From positions 1 to 30,901 of IMG/VR virus record IMGVR_UViG_3300035698_006161: a DNA stretch of 30,901 bases, one strand, 5' to 3'. The number at the start of each line of letters is the position of its first letter. The stretch's first letter is position 1. The position numbers were made by a program, and so were the translations under genes. Below the pieces are notes generated by a model. That model worked only from the letters and a program-made list of their open reading frames with translations, was not told the DNA's origin and did no database searches. This DNA comes from a virus. Positions 1-6,126 of this stretch are shown piece after piece.

Positions 1-117
1 GAAATTATATTTGCTGACAGTGTATCTCCTGGAGAGTTCCCGGAGGTTGAAGAAAGAGCAAAGTGGATGTTTCGTGTTTTAACAGAAGCAATGGGAGCAA
101 ATAACGGAGGAGGTTAA
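1..117 (+). CDS. C-terminal end of an unidentified phage gene (partial)
   Basis: The reading frame is open from the first base and closes with TAA at 115-117, giving 38 residues. It contains the amphipathic stretch PEVEERAKWMFRVLTEAMGA and ends in a short Gly run. It continues off the left edge, so its start and length are unknown. It sits upstream of, and in the same direction as, several small genes with strong ribosome binding sites, so it is probably the last part of a longer gene in a rightward early region. I do not recognise the family. Confidence 0.6.
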   Translation, partial: EIIFADSVSPGEFPEVEERAKWMFRVLTEAMGANNGGG

Positions 118-140
118 CGCTTTTAAAACAAGGGAGGATT

Positions 141-350
141 ATGAAAAACAAAACAGGAGATATTTGTCCAGACTGCAAAAATGGCAACATAGCTTTAATG
201 TCGGCATACGTTACAGAGGCAATCAGCGACGAAGAGCCGTATAAATCAGGAGAATACCAAGACAGAGAAGTTTACTTCGTGAATCTAGGAACAATCAATA
301 TGGAAGCATGTGAGAGTTGTGGAAAAGTATATCGTAAATGGTTTGAATAA
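141..350 (+). CDS. Small zinc-ribbon-like protein
   Basis: This 69-residue protein has two CxxC pairs, CPDC at residues 10-13 and CESC at about 57-60. They are separated by a charged segment, as in small treble-clef or rubredoxin-like zinc knuckles. The pairs are seen directly; zinc binding is inferred from the spacing. The ATG is preceded at the correct distance by AGGGAGG. It belongs to a series of tiny rightward genes. Proteins of this kind in phages often bind host proteins or nucleic acid, but no specific function can be assigned. Confidence 0.75.
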   Translation: MKNKTGDICPDCKNGNIALMSAYVTEAISDEEPYKSGEYQDREVYFVNLGTINMEACESCGKVYRKWFE

Positions 351-367
351 AATAAGGGAGGATGGAT

Positions 368-463
368 ATGCAATTAATTACAGCAGTATTAAGCATTATG
401 TTGGGTTCGTTTATTTTTACAGCAGGAGTTATTAATTTAGTTAAATATGTTTTTAATCTTTAA
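368..463 (+). CDS. Very small membrane protein (31 aa)
   Basis: A short gene starting at the third of three in-frame ATG codons (362, 365 and 368). The last is preferred because it is correctly spaced from GGGAGG. The product is almost entirely one hydrophobic helix (residues about 3-28, with the core LGSFIFTAGVINLVKYVF) and is expected to span the inner membrane. It lies between two zinc-ribbon-type genes in an apparent small-gene operon. No function is recognised. Confidence 0.55.
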   Translation: MQLITAVLSIMLGSFIFTAGVINLVKYVFNL

Positions 464-493
464 TAAACACCTAACACAATACGGAGGGATAAA

Positions 494-730
494 ATGCCAA
501 ATTGAAAAATAATAATATGCTTATTAAATTGGAGTAGCGATAAACGTAATGTAAACGGACATCAATGGGACGCAGATAAGACATATTGCTTTCGTTGCGG
601 ACTAACCAAAGATAGACGTAAGATAAATATGTGGAACAATCCTGATCCGATGTGCGTTAAAGCCAGAAAGTGGCTCTGCTTTTGGATAGTGTGTTTGGTC
701 GTTGCACTAATAATTAAATATTTATTTTAA
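494..730 (+). pseudogene. Small zinc-ribbon plus transmembrane protein interrupted by TGA at codon 4
   Basis: A strong site (GGAGGG) precedes ATG at 494, but codon 4 (503-505) is TGA. The same frame then stays open to TAA at 728-730. The continuation looks genuine. It has a WDADKTYCFRCGLTKDRR segment with one CxxC pair, a later lone Cys, and a C-terminal hydrophobic helix (residues about 60-78, WLCFWIVCLVVALIIKYLF). No other in-frame ATG lies near the start, so translation from this site needs UGA read-through or a repaired base (TGG would give Trp). It may be a nonsense mutation, a sequencing error or true recoding. Other genes here use TGA as a normal stop. Confidence 0.6.
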
Positions 731-743
731 TAGGAGGTATAAA

Positions 744-863
744 TTGGAATGTTTCACTTCATTTTATCACATCACAAGCGTAGGAGTAGGCTTTATTGTT
801 GGATTAGTTTTAGGGTTAGGTTTGAGATTTGATTTAAATAAAAATAAACATGAAAGCCAGTAA
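744..863 (+). CDS. Small membrane protein with TTG start (39 aa)
   Basis: A TTG codon at 744 follows an excellent AGGAGG about six bases upstream, and the frame runs to TAA at 861-863. The product has one glycine-rich hydrophobic helix (SVGVGFIVGLVLGLGLRF) followed by a polar, Lys/Asn-rich tail. It is the last of the rightward small genes. Its 3' end overlaps the end of the converging leftward gene by about 97 bases, so one of the two coding ends may be shorter in reality. Function unknown; the single-helix layout resembles many small phage membrane proteins. Confidence 0.5.
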   Translation: MECFTSFYHITSVGVGFIVGLVLGLGLRFDLNKNKHESQ

Positions 864-1090
864 CGTATTGGTCTGTAACCCATTAAAACATTAGGATTTT
901 CAGTCCTAAGAATTACAGCTAATTTATAGTCAGCTAAGGGGTCTTTTTTCTCAAGGTCAATATCATGTTGAGCAAAAGCCGAGTCCATCCAGTCAATCGG
1001 TAAAGGACAGTTATCACCTTTACATTTGTTATAAGCCCCTCCATAGTTTCCATACGAGGGGTGAGGAATTTTTCTTACCCAACCCCACAT
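767..1090 (-). CDS. Phospholipase A2-like protein, end of late operon
   Basis: The 107-residue product contains YGNYGGAYNKCKGD (residues about 13-26), then PIDWMDSAFAQHDIDL (about 31-46). This order, a glycine-rich loop followed by P-x-D-x-x-D-x-x-x-x-x-H-D, matches the calcium-loop and catalytic His-Asp layout of secreted and parvoviral phospholipase A2 domains. The motif is seen; the enzymatic role in the host membrane is inferred. A helix with YK and LAVILR follows, as expected for this fold. The last 30 residues are antisense to a rightward gene and may not be original. It lies next to small envelope genes, which suggests a part in lysis or envelope disruption. Confidence 0.5.
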   Translation of the reverse strand: MWGWVRKIPHPSYGNYGGAYNKCKGDNCPLPIDWMDSAFAQHDIDLEKKDPLADYKLAVILRTENPNVLMGYRPIRYWLSCLFLFKSNLKPNPKTNPTIKPTPTLVM

Positions 1091-1275
1091 TATCGAAACA
1101 CCTTGAATTCAGGAAGCCACGTCTTACCTTCGATTGATGATTCATCAGCAAAAACAACCTTTCCAGATCCTTTTATAGATATCGTGTTTCCGTCAGCACT
1201 TTTTTTCCCTACCGTAGCACAACCCATCAGCCCCGATACCGCCAGGCACATCATCAGTAACAATATTTTCTTCAT
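1090..1275 (-). CDS. Small lipoprotein, possible outer-membrane spanin subunit
   Basis: The 61-residue product has a lipoprotein signal: two Lys, a hydrophobic core (ILLLMMCLAVSG) and the lipobox LMGC, with the modified Cys at residue 19. The mature part is only about 43 residues. Its start lies inside the preceding gene in another frame, with GGAG upstream of the ATG. A short lipoprotein whose start is embedded in an upstream gene recalls the o-spanin (Rz1) arrangement. The usual proline-rich stretch is absent and the upstream embedded gene has no membrane anchor, so the spanin label is only a suggestion. Its end overlaps the phospholipase-like gene by one base. Confidence 0.6.
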   Translation of the reverse strand: MKKILLLMMCLAVSGLMGCATVGKKSADGNTISIKGSGKVVFADESSIEGKTWLPEFKVFR

Positions 1276-1435
1276 CTGTTTTTCTCCTATCTGTTAGTGT
1301 TTGTGAATGTTCTTCAAACAATTCTGTTAAATCTTTTATTACTAAATGCGCCCTCGATAATAAAACATGCGCTCTATTATTGTAGTCATGTTCTTTACGG
1401 TCAGGAAAAGGATGTGGGTCGAATTTTTCACTCAT
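1193..1435 (-). CDS. Small soluble charged protein
   Basis: An 80-residue hydrophilic protein beginning MSEKFDPHPFPDRKEHDY, with a central helix (NNRAHVLLSRAHLVIKDLTELFEEHSQ). Its last 25 residues are encoded by bases that also carry the lipoprotein start in another frame. It overlaps the upstream membrane-anchored gene by eight bases, so the cluster is translationally coupled. It has no signal peptide and no membrane segment. I do not recognise the family. Its position between a one-helix membrane protein and a lipoprotein suggests a lysis-related or envelope-related group. Confidence 0.55.
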   Translation of the reverse strand: MSEKFDPHPFPDRKEHDYNNRAHVLLSRAHLVIKDLTELFEEHSQTLTDRRKTDEENIVTDDVPGGIGADGLCYGREKKC

Positions 1436-1664
1436 GATGTTTCTCGAACTTATTTTTTAAATCTGCAATGCTTTTACCATTGTTGTGAACCTTTGTTATC
1501 AGTCCAGGCTTATCAAAATCCCCTAGTAACGCATCTCTTATTTGGTTTAAAGGATGGGTAACACTACCCGGGACTTTTAAAACCATAGTGAGAAGAACGA
1601 AAAATCCAGTCGTGCATATTCCTCCGACCCATAAAACTATTTTCAGCAAATCTGAATTATTCAT
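1428..1664 (-). CDS. Single-helix membrane protein, holin- or i-spanin-like
   Basis: The 78-residue product has a short polar N-terminus, one hydrophobic helix at residues about 7-31 (LKIVLWVGGICTTGFFVLLT) and a soluble C-terminal part of about 45 residues with a helical, charged end (KSIADLKNKFEKHHE). A single N-terminal anchor plus a helical outer domain suits an inner-membrane spanin or a small class III-type holin. No specific motif separates them. It starts within the end of the zinc-ribbon-like gene (overlap 1657-1664). It is preceded by a TATAAGGAGAAAAAG sequence, which supplies a good ribosome binding site. Confidence 0.6.
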   Translation of the reverse strand: MNNSDLLKIVLWVGGICTTGFFVLLTMVLKVPGSVTHPLNQIRDALLGDFDKPGLITKVHNNGKSIADLKNKFEKHHE

Positions 1665-1803
1665 TCTTTTTCTCCTTATAGTGTTTGCACTTAGCTATAT
1701 ATTTACAATAAGCCTCTGTCGGTTTGTTTTGGCATGTTTGACAGTTGCTTTTGGATTCCATTCCATCCGAAATTTTGAGTCCAGCTTTCAATTTTTCTGT
1801 CAT
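1657..1803 (-). CDS. Small cysteine-rich zinc-binding-like protein (48 aa)
   Basis: A short gene whose ATG at 1803-1801 follows GAGG at good spacing. The product carries CQTC (about residues 21-24) and then CKYIAKC with a nearby His (about 33-41), a Cys4/His pattern typical of a small zinc knuckle. It stops with TAA at 1657-1659, inside the start of the next gene. It overlaps the 3' end of the upstream lectin-like gene by about 100 bases in another frame. Such a long overlap is rare here and may mean that the lectin-like gene has lost its original stop. The cysteine spacing argues that this small frame is real. Confidence 0.55.
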   Translation of the reverse strand: MTEKLKAGLKISDGMESKSNCQTCQNKPTEAYCKYIAKCKHYKEKKNE

Positions 1804-2632
1804 ATCCGCCTCGCTTTAATGGAGTAAAGATTTTCTTGACTATATGAAACCTGTTTCTTGTTGAGGCTACTGAGTACGCAACTGTTGGAGGAGTGAAGCT
1901 ACTGGTATTGCTTGTAGGGTCTACTGAGAAATAGTTTTCTTGTGTTATTCTAACTTCATCTATGTTACCATCTAAATCCGCAGCATCATTAAAAGTTCCA
2001 CCATCTCCAATATTTAAATTACCAGTAAAGTTAATAACTAGATCATCCATGCTATCTGTTCCTTTCCACACTCCGTCTAAATATAATCCTAAATCATCGT
2101 CTACTTTAATTAAGCAAATATGATACCATGTATCCACATTCATTAATGTTCCACTTATAATTAGATAGTTGTTAGTTCCATCATAGGAATTAAATTTAAA
2201 CCCGTCAGGAATTCCTAACGGCCAATAATATAGCCACCAATAATTTAAACCACCTCCAGTATGACCAATAAATGTTTGTACCCTATTATTAACATCTAAT
2301 CTAACCCAAGCGTCAACAGTCTGCTCTGTTGTCTTATCTCCTAGAATATCCCAGTCGTCAGAATCAGATGCTTGAGCTAAATCGTTTGTCCCATCTAAAA
2401 GCAGTGAATTACCAAAATCACTTCCTTTAACTATCCCACTATCTGTCTGTGCATTACCTGAAAGTGTTATTGAATGAGGGGCATCACCGCCAGTTGCAAT
2501 ATCTGTTGTCGTTGTTGCGCCGTCTACTTCGTCAAACTCTAGCATTAAGACAGTTAGCGTAGGATTAATGCCTTGAGAAAAACAAACACTCGCCACAAAG
2601 ATAAAACAAATTGTTAATAATAACTTTTTCAT
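1703..2632 (-). CDS. Sec-exported LamG/concanavalin-like lectin protein
   Basis: The 309-residue protein starts with a signal peptide (MKKLLLTICFIFVASVCFSQG). Residues about 30-235 form a LamG-type beta-sandwich. Landmarks are NSLLLDGTNDLAQA near the front, TVDAWVRLDVNNRVQTFIGH in the middle, DTWYHICLIKVDDDLGLYLDG (about residues 168-188), and DLDGNIDEVRITQENY at the end. This order is characteristic of the laminin-G-3/concanavalin fold used to bind sugars. The last 45 residues are Lys/Arg-rich, unlike the rest, and overlap another gene in a different frame, so the true end may differ. An exported lectin in a phage late operon suggests a surface-binding or surface-masking role (inference). 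Confidence 0.75.
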   Translation of the reverse strand: MKKLLLTICFIFVASVCFSQGINPTLTVLMLEFDEVDGATTTTDIATGGDAPHSITLSGNAQTDSGIVKGSDFGNSLLLDGTNDLAQASDSDDWDILGDKTTEQTVDAWVRLDVNNRVQTFIGHTGGGLNYWWLYYWPLGIPDGFKFNSYDGTNNYLIISGTLMNVDTWYHICLIKVDDDLGLYLDGVWKGTDSMDDLVINFTGNLNIGDGGTFNDAADLDGNIDEVRITQENYFSVDPTSNTSSFTPPTVAYSVASTRNRFHIVKKIFTPLKRGGYDRKIESWTQNFGWNGIQKQLSNMPKQTDRGLL

Positions 2633-2937
2633 TTATCAATATCTTCCCATGTCTGATTAATAAAAGTATACGCTTCAATTTGTACTGTCTTTATAGCTAA
2701 TAACTTTGTTCTTAGAATTTCCATATTAGCTGCATCATCTTCAACCTGACCTGTTGCTATGATATCTTCAATCTTCTGACGTTTTTTATCTAATGCTATT
2801 CCGTCGCTATAAATACTACTTTTTATCGAAGCAATTATTTGTCCTGCACTTGCTTGGATTTTGATTGACTTAACTCCTGCAAATGCCACACTTGCTACAA
2901 ATATAGTTAATACTAAAAATGCAAATATTTTTTTCAT
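2629..2937 (-). CDS. Small exported helical protein
   Basis: The 102-residue protein begins with a clear signal peptide (MKKIFAFLVLTIFVASVAFAG, with cleavage likely after AFA). The mature part is about 82 residues and mostly helical, with heptad-like stretches (ALDKKRQKIEDIIATG and NMEILRTKLLAIKTVQIEA). It overlaps the following lectin-like gene by four bases (ATGA), so the two exported proteins are translationally coupled and may act together at the cell surface. No family is recognised. Confidence 0.65.
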   Translation of the reverse strand: MKKIFAFLVLTIFVASVAFAGVKSIKIQASAGQIIASIKSSIYSDGIALDKKRQKIEDIIATGQVEDDAANMEILRTKLLAIKTVQIEAYTFINQTWEDIDK

Positions 2938-2939
2938 CT

Positions 2940-3191
2940 TTAATCCTCCGTAAAATAGGTTCTATTTTTAACTTCTGGTTTATAATCCAGAACCATTAAC
3001 TTTAAATTATTAAAAAATAAGTCAAGGTCATTGATTTGTTTTTTAACCTCCTGTTTAGGTGCGACTTTTGGCAAACTAACTAAAACCCCGTCGAATTTAA
3101 ATGTGCCACCCTTTGCTTTTTGTTCTTGATACTTCTCCGACGAGAATCCCGATAAAACTAAAACCATAAATAATAAAATTAATATTCTCAT
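2940..3191 (-). CDS. Small exported or membrane-anchored protein
   Basis: The 83-residue product has a strongly hydrophobic N-terminus (MRILILLFMVLVLSGFSSE), consistent with a signal peptide or anchor. The LSGFS segment resembles a lipobox in which the Cys is missing, so it is not a standard lipoprotein. The rest is lysine-rich and helical, ending in PEVKNRTYFTED. It is two bases from the next exported gene and belongs to a run of small exported proteins downstream of the fibre genes. Function unknown. Confidence 0.6.
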   Translation of the reverse strand: MRILILLFMVLVLSGFSSEKYQEQKAKGGTFKFDGVLVSLPKVAPKQEVKKQINDLDLFFNNLKLMVLDYKPEVKNRTYFTED

Positions 3192-3199
3192 GTTGCTCC

Positions 3200-3484
3200 T
3201 TAATTGTCGTTATAATCAAAATGACCTGTTGTTGTCACTGATGAAACTGTACCACTTGATACTCCATAATATACTTTTATCCAATCATATTGGTCTATCG
3301 TAGGATTACTAAAAGACCCATCTAATAATACATTGCCCGTCGGCAAGGATAGTAAAGTGGTATCTATTGAAATACAGTTTTGCCCTGTATTGTCGCACTC
3401 TCTGATGTCTACTTCCTGTGAGGTTCCACTTTCAATTATTGAATTCATCCTTGTCATGGTTATATCAGCAGGACTTTCAAACAA
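3200..3484 (-). CDS. C-terminal module of the exported fibre gene, after in-frame TGA
   Basis: The frame continues directly from the upstream fibre gene (3530-4609) after one TGA codon. Its open part starts right after that stop (FSIILEEPAVTDTFF) and reaches the TTG at 3484 that could act as a weak start. The module contains ADITMTRMNSIIESGTSQEV, DIRECDNTGQNC and DWIKVYYGVSSGTVSSVTTT. This arrangement is a beta-rich C-terminal module found on phage and surface fibre proteins, in my recollection of the family. No good ribosome binding site stands before 3484. I therefore think it was, or is, the end of the longer fibre rather than a separate gene. Confidence 0.6.
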   Translation of the reverse strand: MFESPADITMTRMNSIIESGTSQEVDIRECDNTGQNCISIDTTLLSLPTGNVLLDGSFSNPTIDQYDWIKVYYGVSSGTVSSVTTTGHFDYNDN

Positions 3485-3529
3485 AAAAAATGTATCTGTA
3501 ACCGCTGGTTCTTCTAATATTATAGAAAA

Positions 3530-4609
3530 TCAATCTTTATAAAAAACTATCTTTGCCCCACTTCCATTATAAATAGTTCCCGTTACTTCCAATGTTCCAG
3601 CAACCGATAAATCTCCAACTACTAAATCCTCTCCGCTTATAGTGCTAGTGATTGATTCGAAAGTTAATGCCCCTGCCCCATTCGTCACTAAAACTTCATC
3701 TGCGTTCCCGTCACCTACTGGGAAAACATAATCATTTGCTATTGTTCCTACCGCTACTAACCCTCGTAAATAAGTCCTTCCTCCGACTGTTAGGGTATCA
3801 CCAATAGTAATATCGTCGTCTACCCCTACTGTACCACTTATAAGGGCATCTCCTGTAACGTCTAAATCCCCGTCAGCCATTAACGAACCCGTTGTATGGG
3901 TATCACCAACCACATCTAATTCAAAAGCGGGGCTATCCGTTCCTAATCCAAGTAGGGTATGGTTTGTACCCCCCTCACGATCAATGGTTACTAATTTTGT
4001 TATAACACTACCGTCACCAGTAAAACTATCTTCTTGTCCTAAAACTATTGAATCATTGTCATCTACTAATATATATGAATCATCGCCACCGGGATTCCCC
4101 ATCTTAATAAATCTGTCGTCATTTCCAAGCCGTACACCTATCCATCCGTCAGTAGCGGTGCTTCCTGTATCTGCAACAAGAATTTGACTTGGTGTTGTTG
4201 TGCCTATCCCGATACGGTCTTCAATAAAAGCGTCTATTGCGTATATCGTTGACCCTACGTCTAAGGTTCCGGCTAAAGAAACATTGTCGCTCACTCGGAA
4301 TACTGTGCCATCTAGTTCAAGGTTTGTTCCAGGAGCGTAGAGAGTGTCTGTACTAGCTCCCGAAATACAATTCTCATAAGCCCCACCATCTTCAGAGCAT
4401 AATAATTTTCCAGTTATAGGGTCAAAATACGAATAAGCAGCACCAATTGGGGAAACAGGTGGGCTCGTAAGTACACCTTGATACTGTACTATTGCTAAAT
4501 CAGCAACACATACACCGTCAAGATGCACCTCACACATACCTTCAGCATAAGCAAAGCTAGTTAAAAACAGTAAACTAATCGCCAGACAATTTTTCAATTT
4601 ATTTTTCAA
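3530..4609 (-). CDS. Sec-exported fibre-like protein, ended early by TGA
   Basis: The 359-residue protein has a signal peptide (KNCLAISLLFLTSFAYAEG). It then has a short Cys-containing N-terminal region (GMCEVHLDGVC; residues about 24-90) and a long repetitive beta region. Repeats of the type GTLDVGSTIYA, RIGIGTTTPSQIL, GDLDVTGDALISGTVGVDDD and GDLSVAGTLEVTGTIYNG are typical of trimeric beta-helical fibre shafts; GIGTTTP is common just before endosialidase-type tips. The frame closes with TGA at 3530-3532, but the same frame goes on with a plausible C-terminal module. The N-terminal secretion signal is unusual for a virion fibre and suggests display on the infected cell (inference). Confidence 0.8.
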   Translation of the reverse strand: MKNKLKNCLAISLLFLTSFAYAEGMCEVHLDGVCVADLAIVQYQGVLTSPPVSPIGAAYSYFDPITGKLLCSEDGGAYENCISGASTDTLYAPGTNLELDGTVFRVSDNVSLAGTLDVGSTIYAIDAFIEDRIGIGTTTPSQILVADTGSTATDGWIGVRLGNDDRFIKMGNPGGDDSYILVDDNDSIVLGQEDSFTGDGSVITKLVTIDREGGTNHTLLGLGTDSPAFELDVVGDTHTTGSLMADGDLDVTGDALISGTVGVDDDITIGDTLTVGGRTYLRGLVAVGTIANDYVFPVGDGNADEVLVTNGAGALTFESITSTISGEDLVVGDLSVAGTLEVTGTIYNGSGAKIVFYKD

Positions 4610-5456
4610 TGTTATTTCTCCTTATCAACTCTTGAACTTTAATTTCCTTTAGTTTTAATTCATTCTCAGCATCATGTAATCCTTCTATTTGACTATCAAT
4701 TTCATTCTGCTTTTTTTCATTAGCGTCAGATAAAACTTTTTCTTTTGCTATTTTTTCATCTAACGCTTTTTCTTTAATTGCAATAGCTTCTTCTTTTTGT
4801 TCGCAATCCAGTTTAATTGCCTTTAAATCTGAAGCTAATTTCTTCTCTTTATTATCAAAATCAGATTGTAATGCTTCAAGTTTCTTTTCAGAAAGAGAAA
4901 TATCTTCTTTTAAACTAGACTCTTTTTCTTCTAATTGGCTTATATTATTATCTAGTTTCCTTTTTTCTATTTTAAACTCGTTTGATTTTTCGGTTTTTTT
5001 ATTTTTAATATAACTAAAAAATTTTTCATTAGATGCAATGCTAAATTTTAAAGAATTTAAAACAGAGTCTAGGCTGTTTTTATTCTGCCTTGACTCAGAA
5101 ACATCTGATTTTAATTTTGCACCTTGATTAGTTAAACTATTTATTTTTGTATTAAGATCATCTATGGTTTTATCATTATGAAATTCTTGCTTTTGAAACG
5201 CTTCTTTACCACCTTTAATATTATCTTCAATTTTATTTTTTTCTTCAGATAAAAATTTTATATCATCAGATAAAATAGATTGTTTTGTTTCTAACTCAAA
5301 CACCACGTCTTTCATGCCGATTTCTTGTTTCTCTAAACCTTTTACAGAAGCCTCCAACTTCTTTATTCCAGCATTAAGATTCATATTAGCCGAAGCTAAC
5401 GAAGCATTTAATATCTCTGCCTTCTTTACTTCTTCTAAAATATTTAACTCACCCAT
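4599..5456 (-). CDS. Long coiled-coil protein in the tail-fibre region
   Basis: The 285-residue protein is almost all charged heptad repeats rich in Lys, Glu, Asn and Ser, with no signal peptide. Examples are KLEASVKGLEKQEIGMKDVV near the start and KNKIEDNIKGGKEAFQKQE further on. This predicts a long rod-like coiled coil. It starts 13 bases inside the end of the preceding gene and overlaps the exported fibre gene by 11 bases, so all are coupled. Between two fibre-related genes it could be a fibre stalk, a chaperone or a tape-like spacer; the sequence does not decide. Similarity searches with coiled coils are unreliable, so I give no family. Confidence 0.7.
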   Translation of the reverse strand: MGELNILEEVKKAEILNASLASANMNLNAGIKKLEASVKGLEKQEIGMKDVVFELETKQSILSDDIKFLSEEKNKIEDNIKGGKEAFQKQEFHNDKTIDDLNTKINSLTNQGAKLKSDVSESRQNKNSLDSVLNSLKFSIASNEKFFSYIKNKKTEKSNEFKIEKRKLDNNISQLEEKESSLKEDISLSEKKLEALQSDFDNKEKKLASDLKAIKLDCEQKEEAIAIKEKALDEKIAKEKVLSDANEKKQNEIDSQIEGLHDAENELKLKEIKVQELIRRNNIEK

Positions 5457-5794
5457 GTTAATCCCCCCTCCATAAACGCTGTCATACCAACAGTAGTTGC
5501 TCCACCTGAGGTTATGCCTACTAAAAGAATATCGCCTTTTCTAAAATATATTTTTCTGGCTGGCTGATAAGTAAAATAAGTTGCTCCTCCTAACGCTTGT
5601 GTTTTTAATACAGCATCATAAGCAGCCCCATCTAAATTATCTCTAGTTACTGTAAGAGTTTGACTACAAGCACCTGAAAACTTAAACTCAATATTATCTA
5701 AATAACCGTCTTTTAAAAACTCATATGAATATGCTAATGCTGCTGCCCCTAATGCTTGTGTTGCTGTTTCTGTTATTTTAGTTTGATAACGCAT
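5444..5794 (-). CDS. Small beta-rich structural-type protein
   Basis: The 116-residue protein has no signal peptide and is rich in Thr, Ala, Gly and aromatic residues. It has beta-strand patterns such as FKFSGACSQTLTVTRDN, TYFTYQPARKIYFRKGD and ILLVGITSGGATTVGMTAFM. Composition and location just after the tail fibre indicate a small virion or fibre-tip accessory protein. It overlaps the preceding gene by 17 bases. The pattern (polarity, displaced mean, high-Gly end) is common in small proteins beside phage fibres, but I cannot name a family. Confidence 0.65.
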   Translation of the reverse strand: MRYQTKITETATQALGAAALAYSYEFLKDGYLDNIEFKFSGACSQTLTVTRDNLDGAAYDAVLKTQALGGATYFTYQPARKIYFRKGDILLVGITSGGATTVGMTAFMEGGLTWVS

Positions 5795-6116
5795 TTCGAT
5801 CCTCCTGTTTAATTAAATCTTCCTTTGAATCAAGTTTGCCTTCAGTTTTTAAATCTTTGATAGCATCTTTCCTTTGTTTATCTTTTATCTTACTTGAGAT
5901 TAATTTTTCTTTCTTTTCAACATCTTTTTCTATCTGTGTTTTAGAATTTTCTATAATAAGTATTAATTCAGCTTTACTTACAACCTTCTCTTCAATTTCA
6001 TTTTCAACATATCCAGAATTTATAGCATTAATAATTAATGTCCCATACTTTGCTGTATCATTTGATTGTGATTCTATAAATTTATTATCTGATTTTCTTA
6101 TACATACTCTTGGCAT
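5778..6116 (-). CDS. Small protein following the tail fibre
   Basis: A 112-residue protein in two parts. An N-terminal domain (residues 1-50; MPRVCIRKSDNKFIESQSND, then GTLIINAINSGY) resembles short phage proteins placed right after tail fibres. A highly charged, Lys/Glu-rich helix fills residues 50-112. A GGAG-type site precedes the ATG. The N-terminal pattern is familiar from other phages, where its role is not known. A fibre-associated or chaperone role is plausible from position only. Confidence 0.65.
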   Translation of the reverse strand: MPRVCIRKSDNKFIESQSNDTAKYGTLIINAINSGYVENEIEEKVVSKAELILIIENSKTQIEKDVEKKEKLISSKIKDKQRKDAIKDLKTEGKLDSKEDLIKQEDRNALSN

Positions 6117-6126
6117 AATTTTTCTC

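Noticed and set aside
891-909. TTAGGA/TCCTAA hairpin as a terminator between converging units
   Set aside because: Six weak pairs, no U-run on either strand, and it lies within a likely coding region.
3333-4187. Plus-strand open frames inside the fibre gene
   Set aside because: They lie opposite strong minus-strand coding sequence, lack ribosome binding sites and have shadow-like composition.
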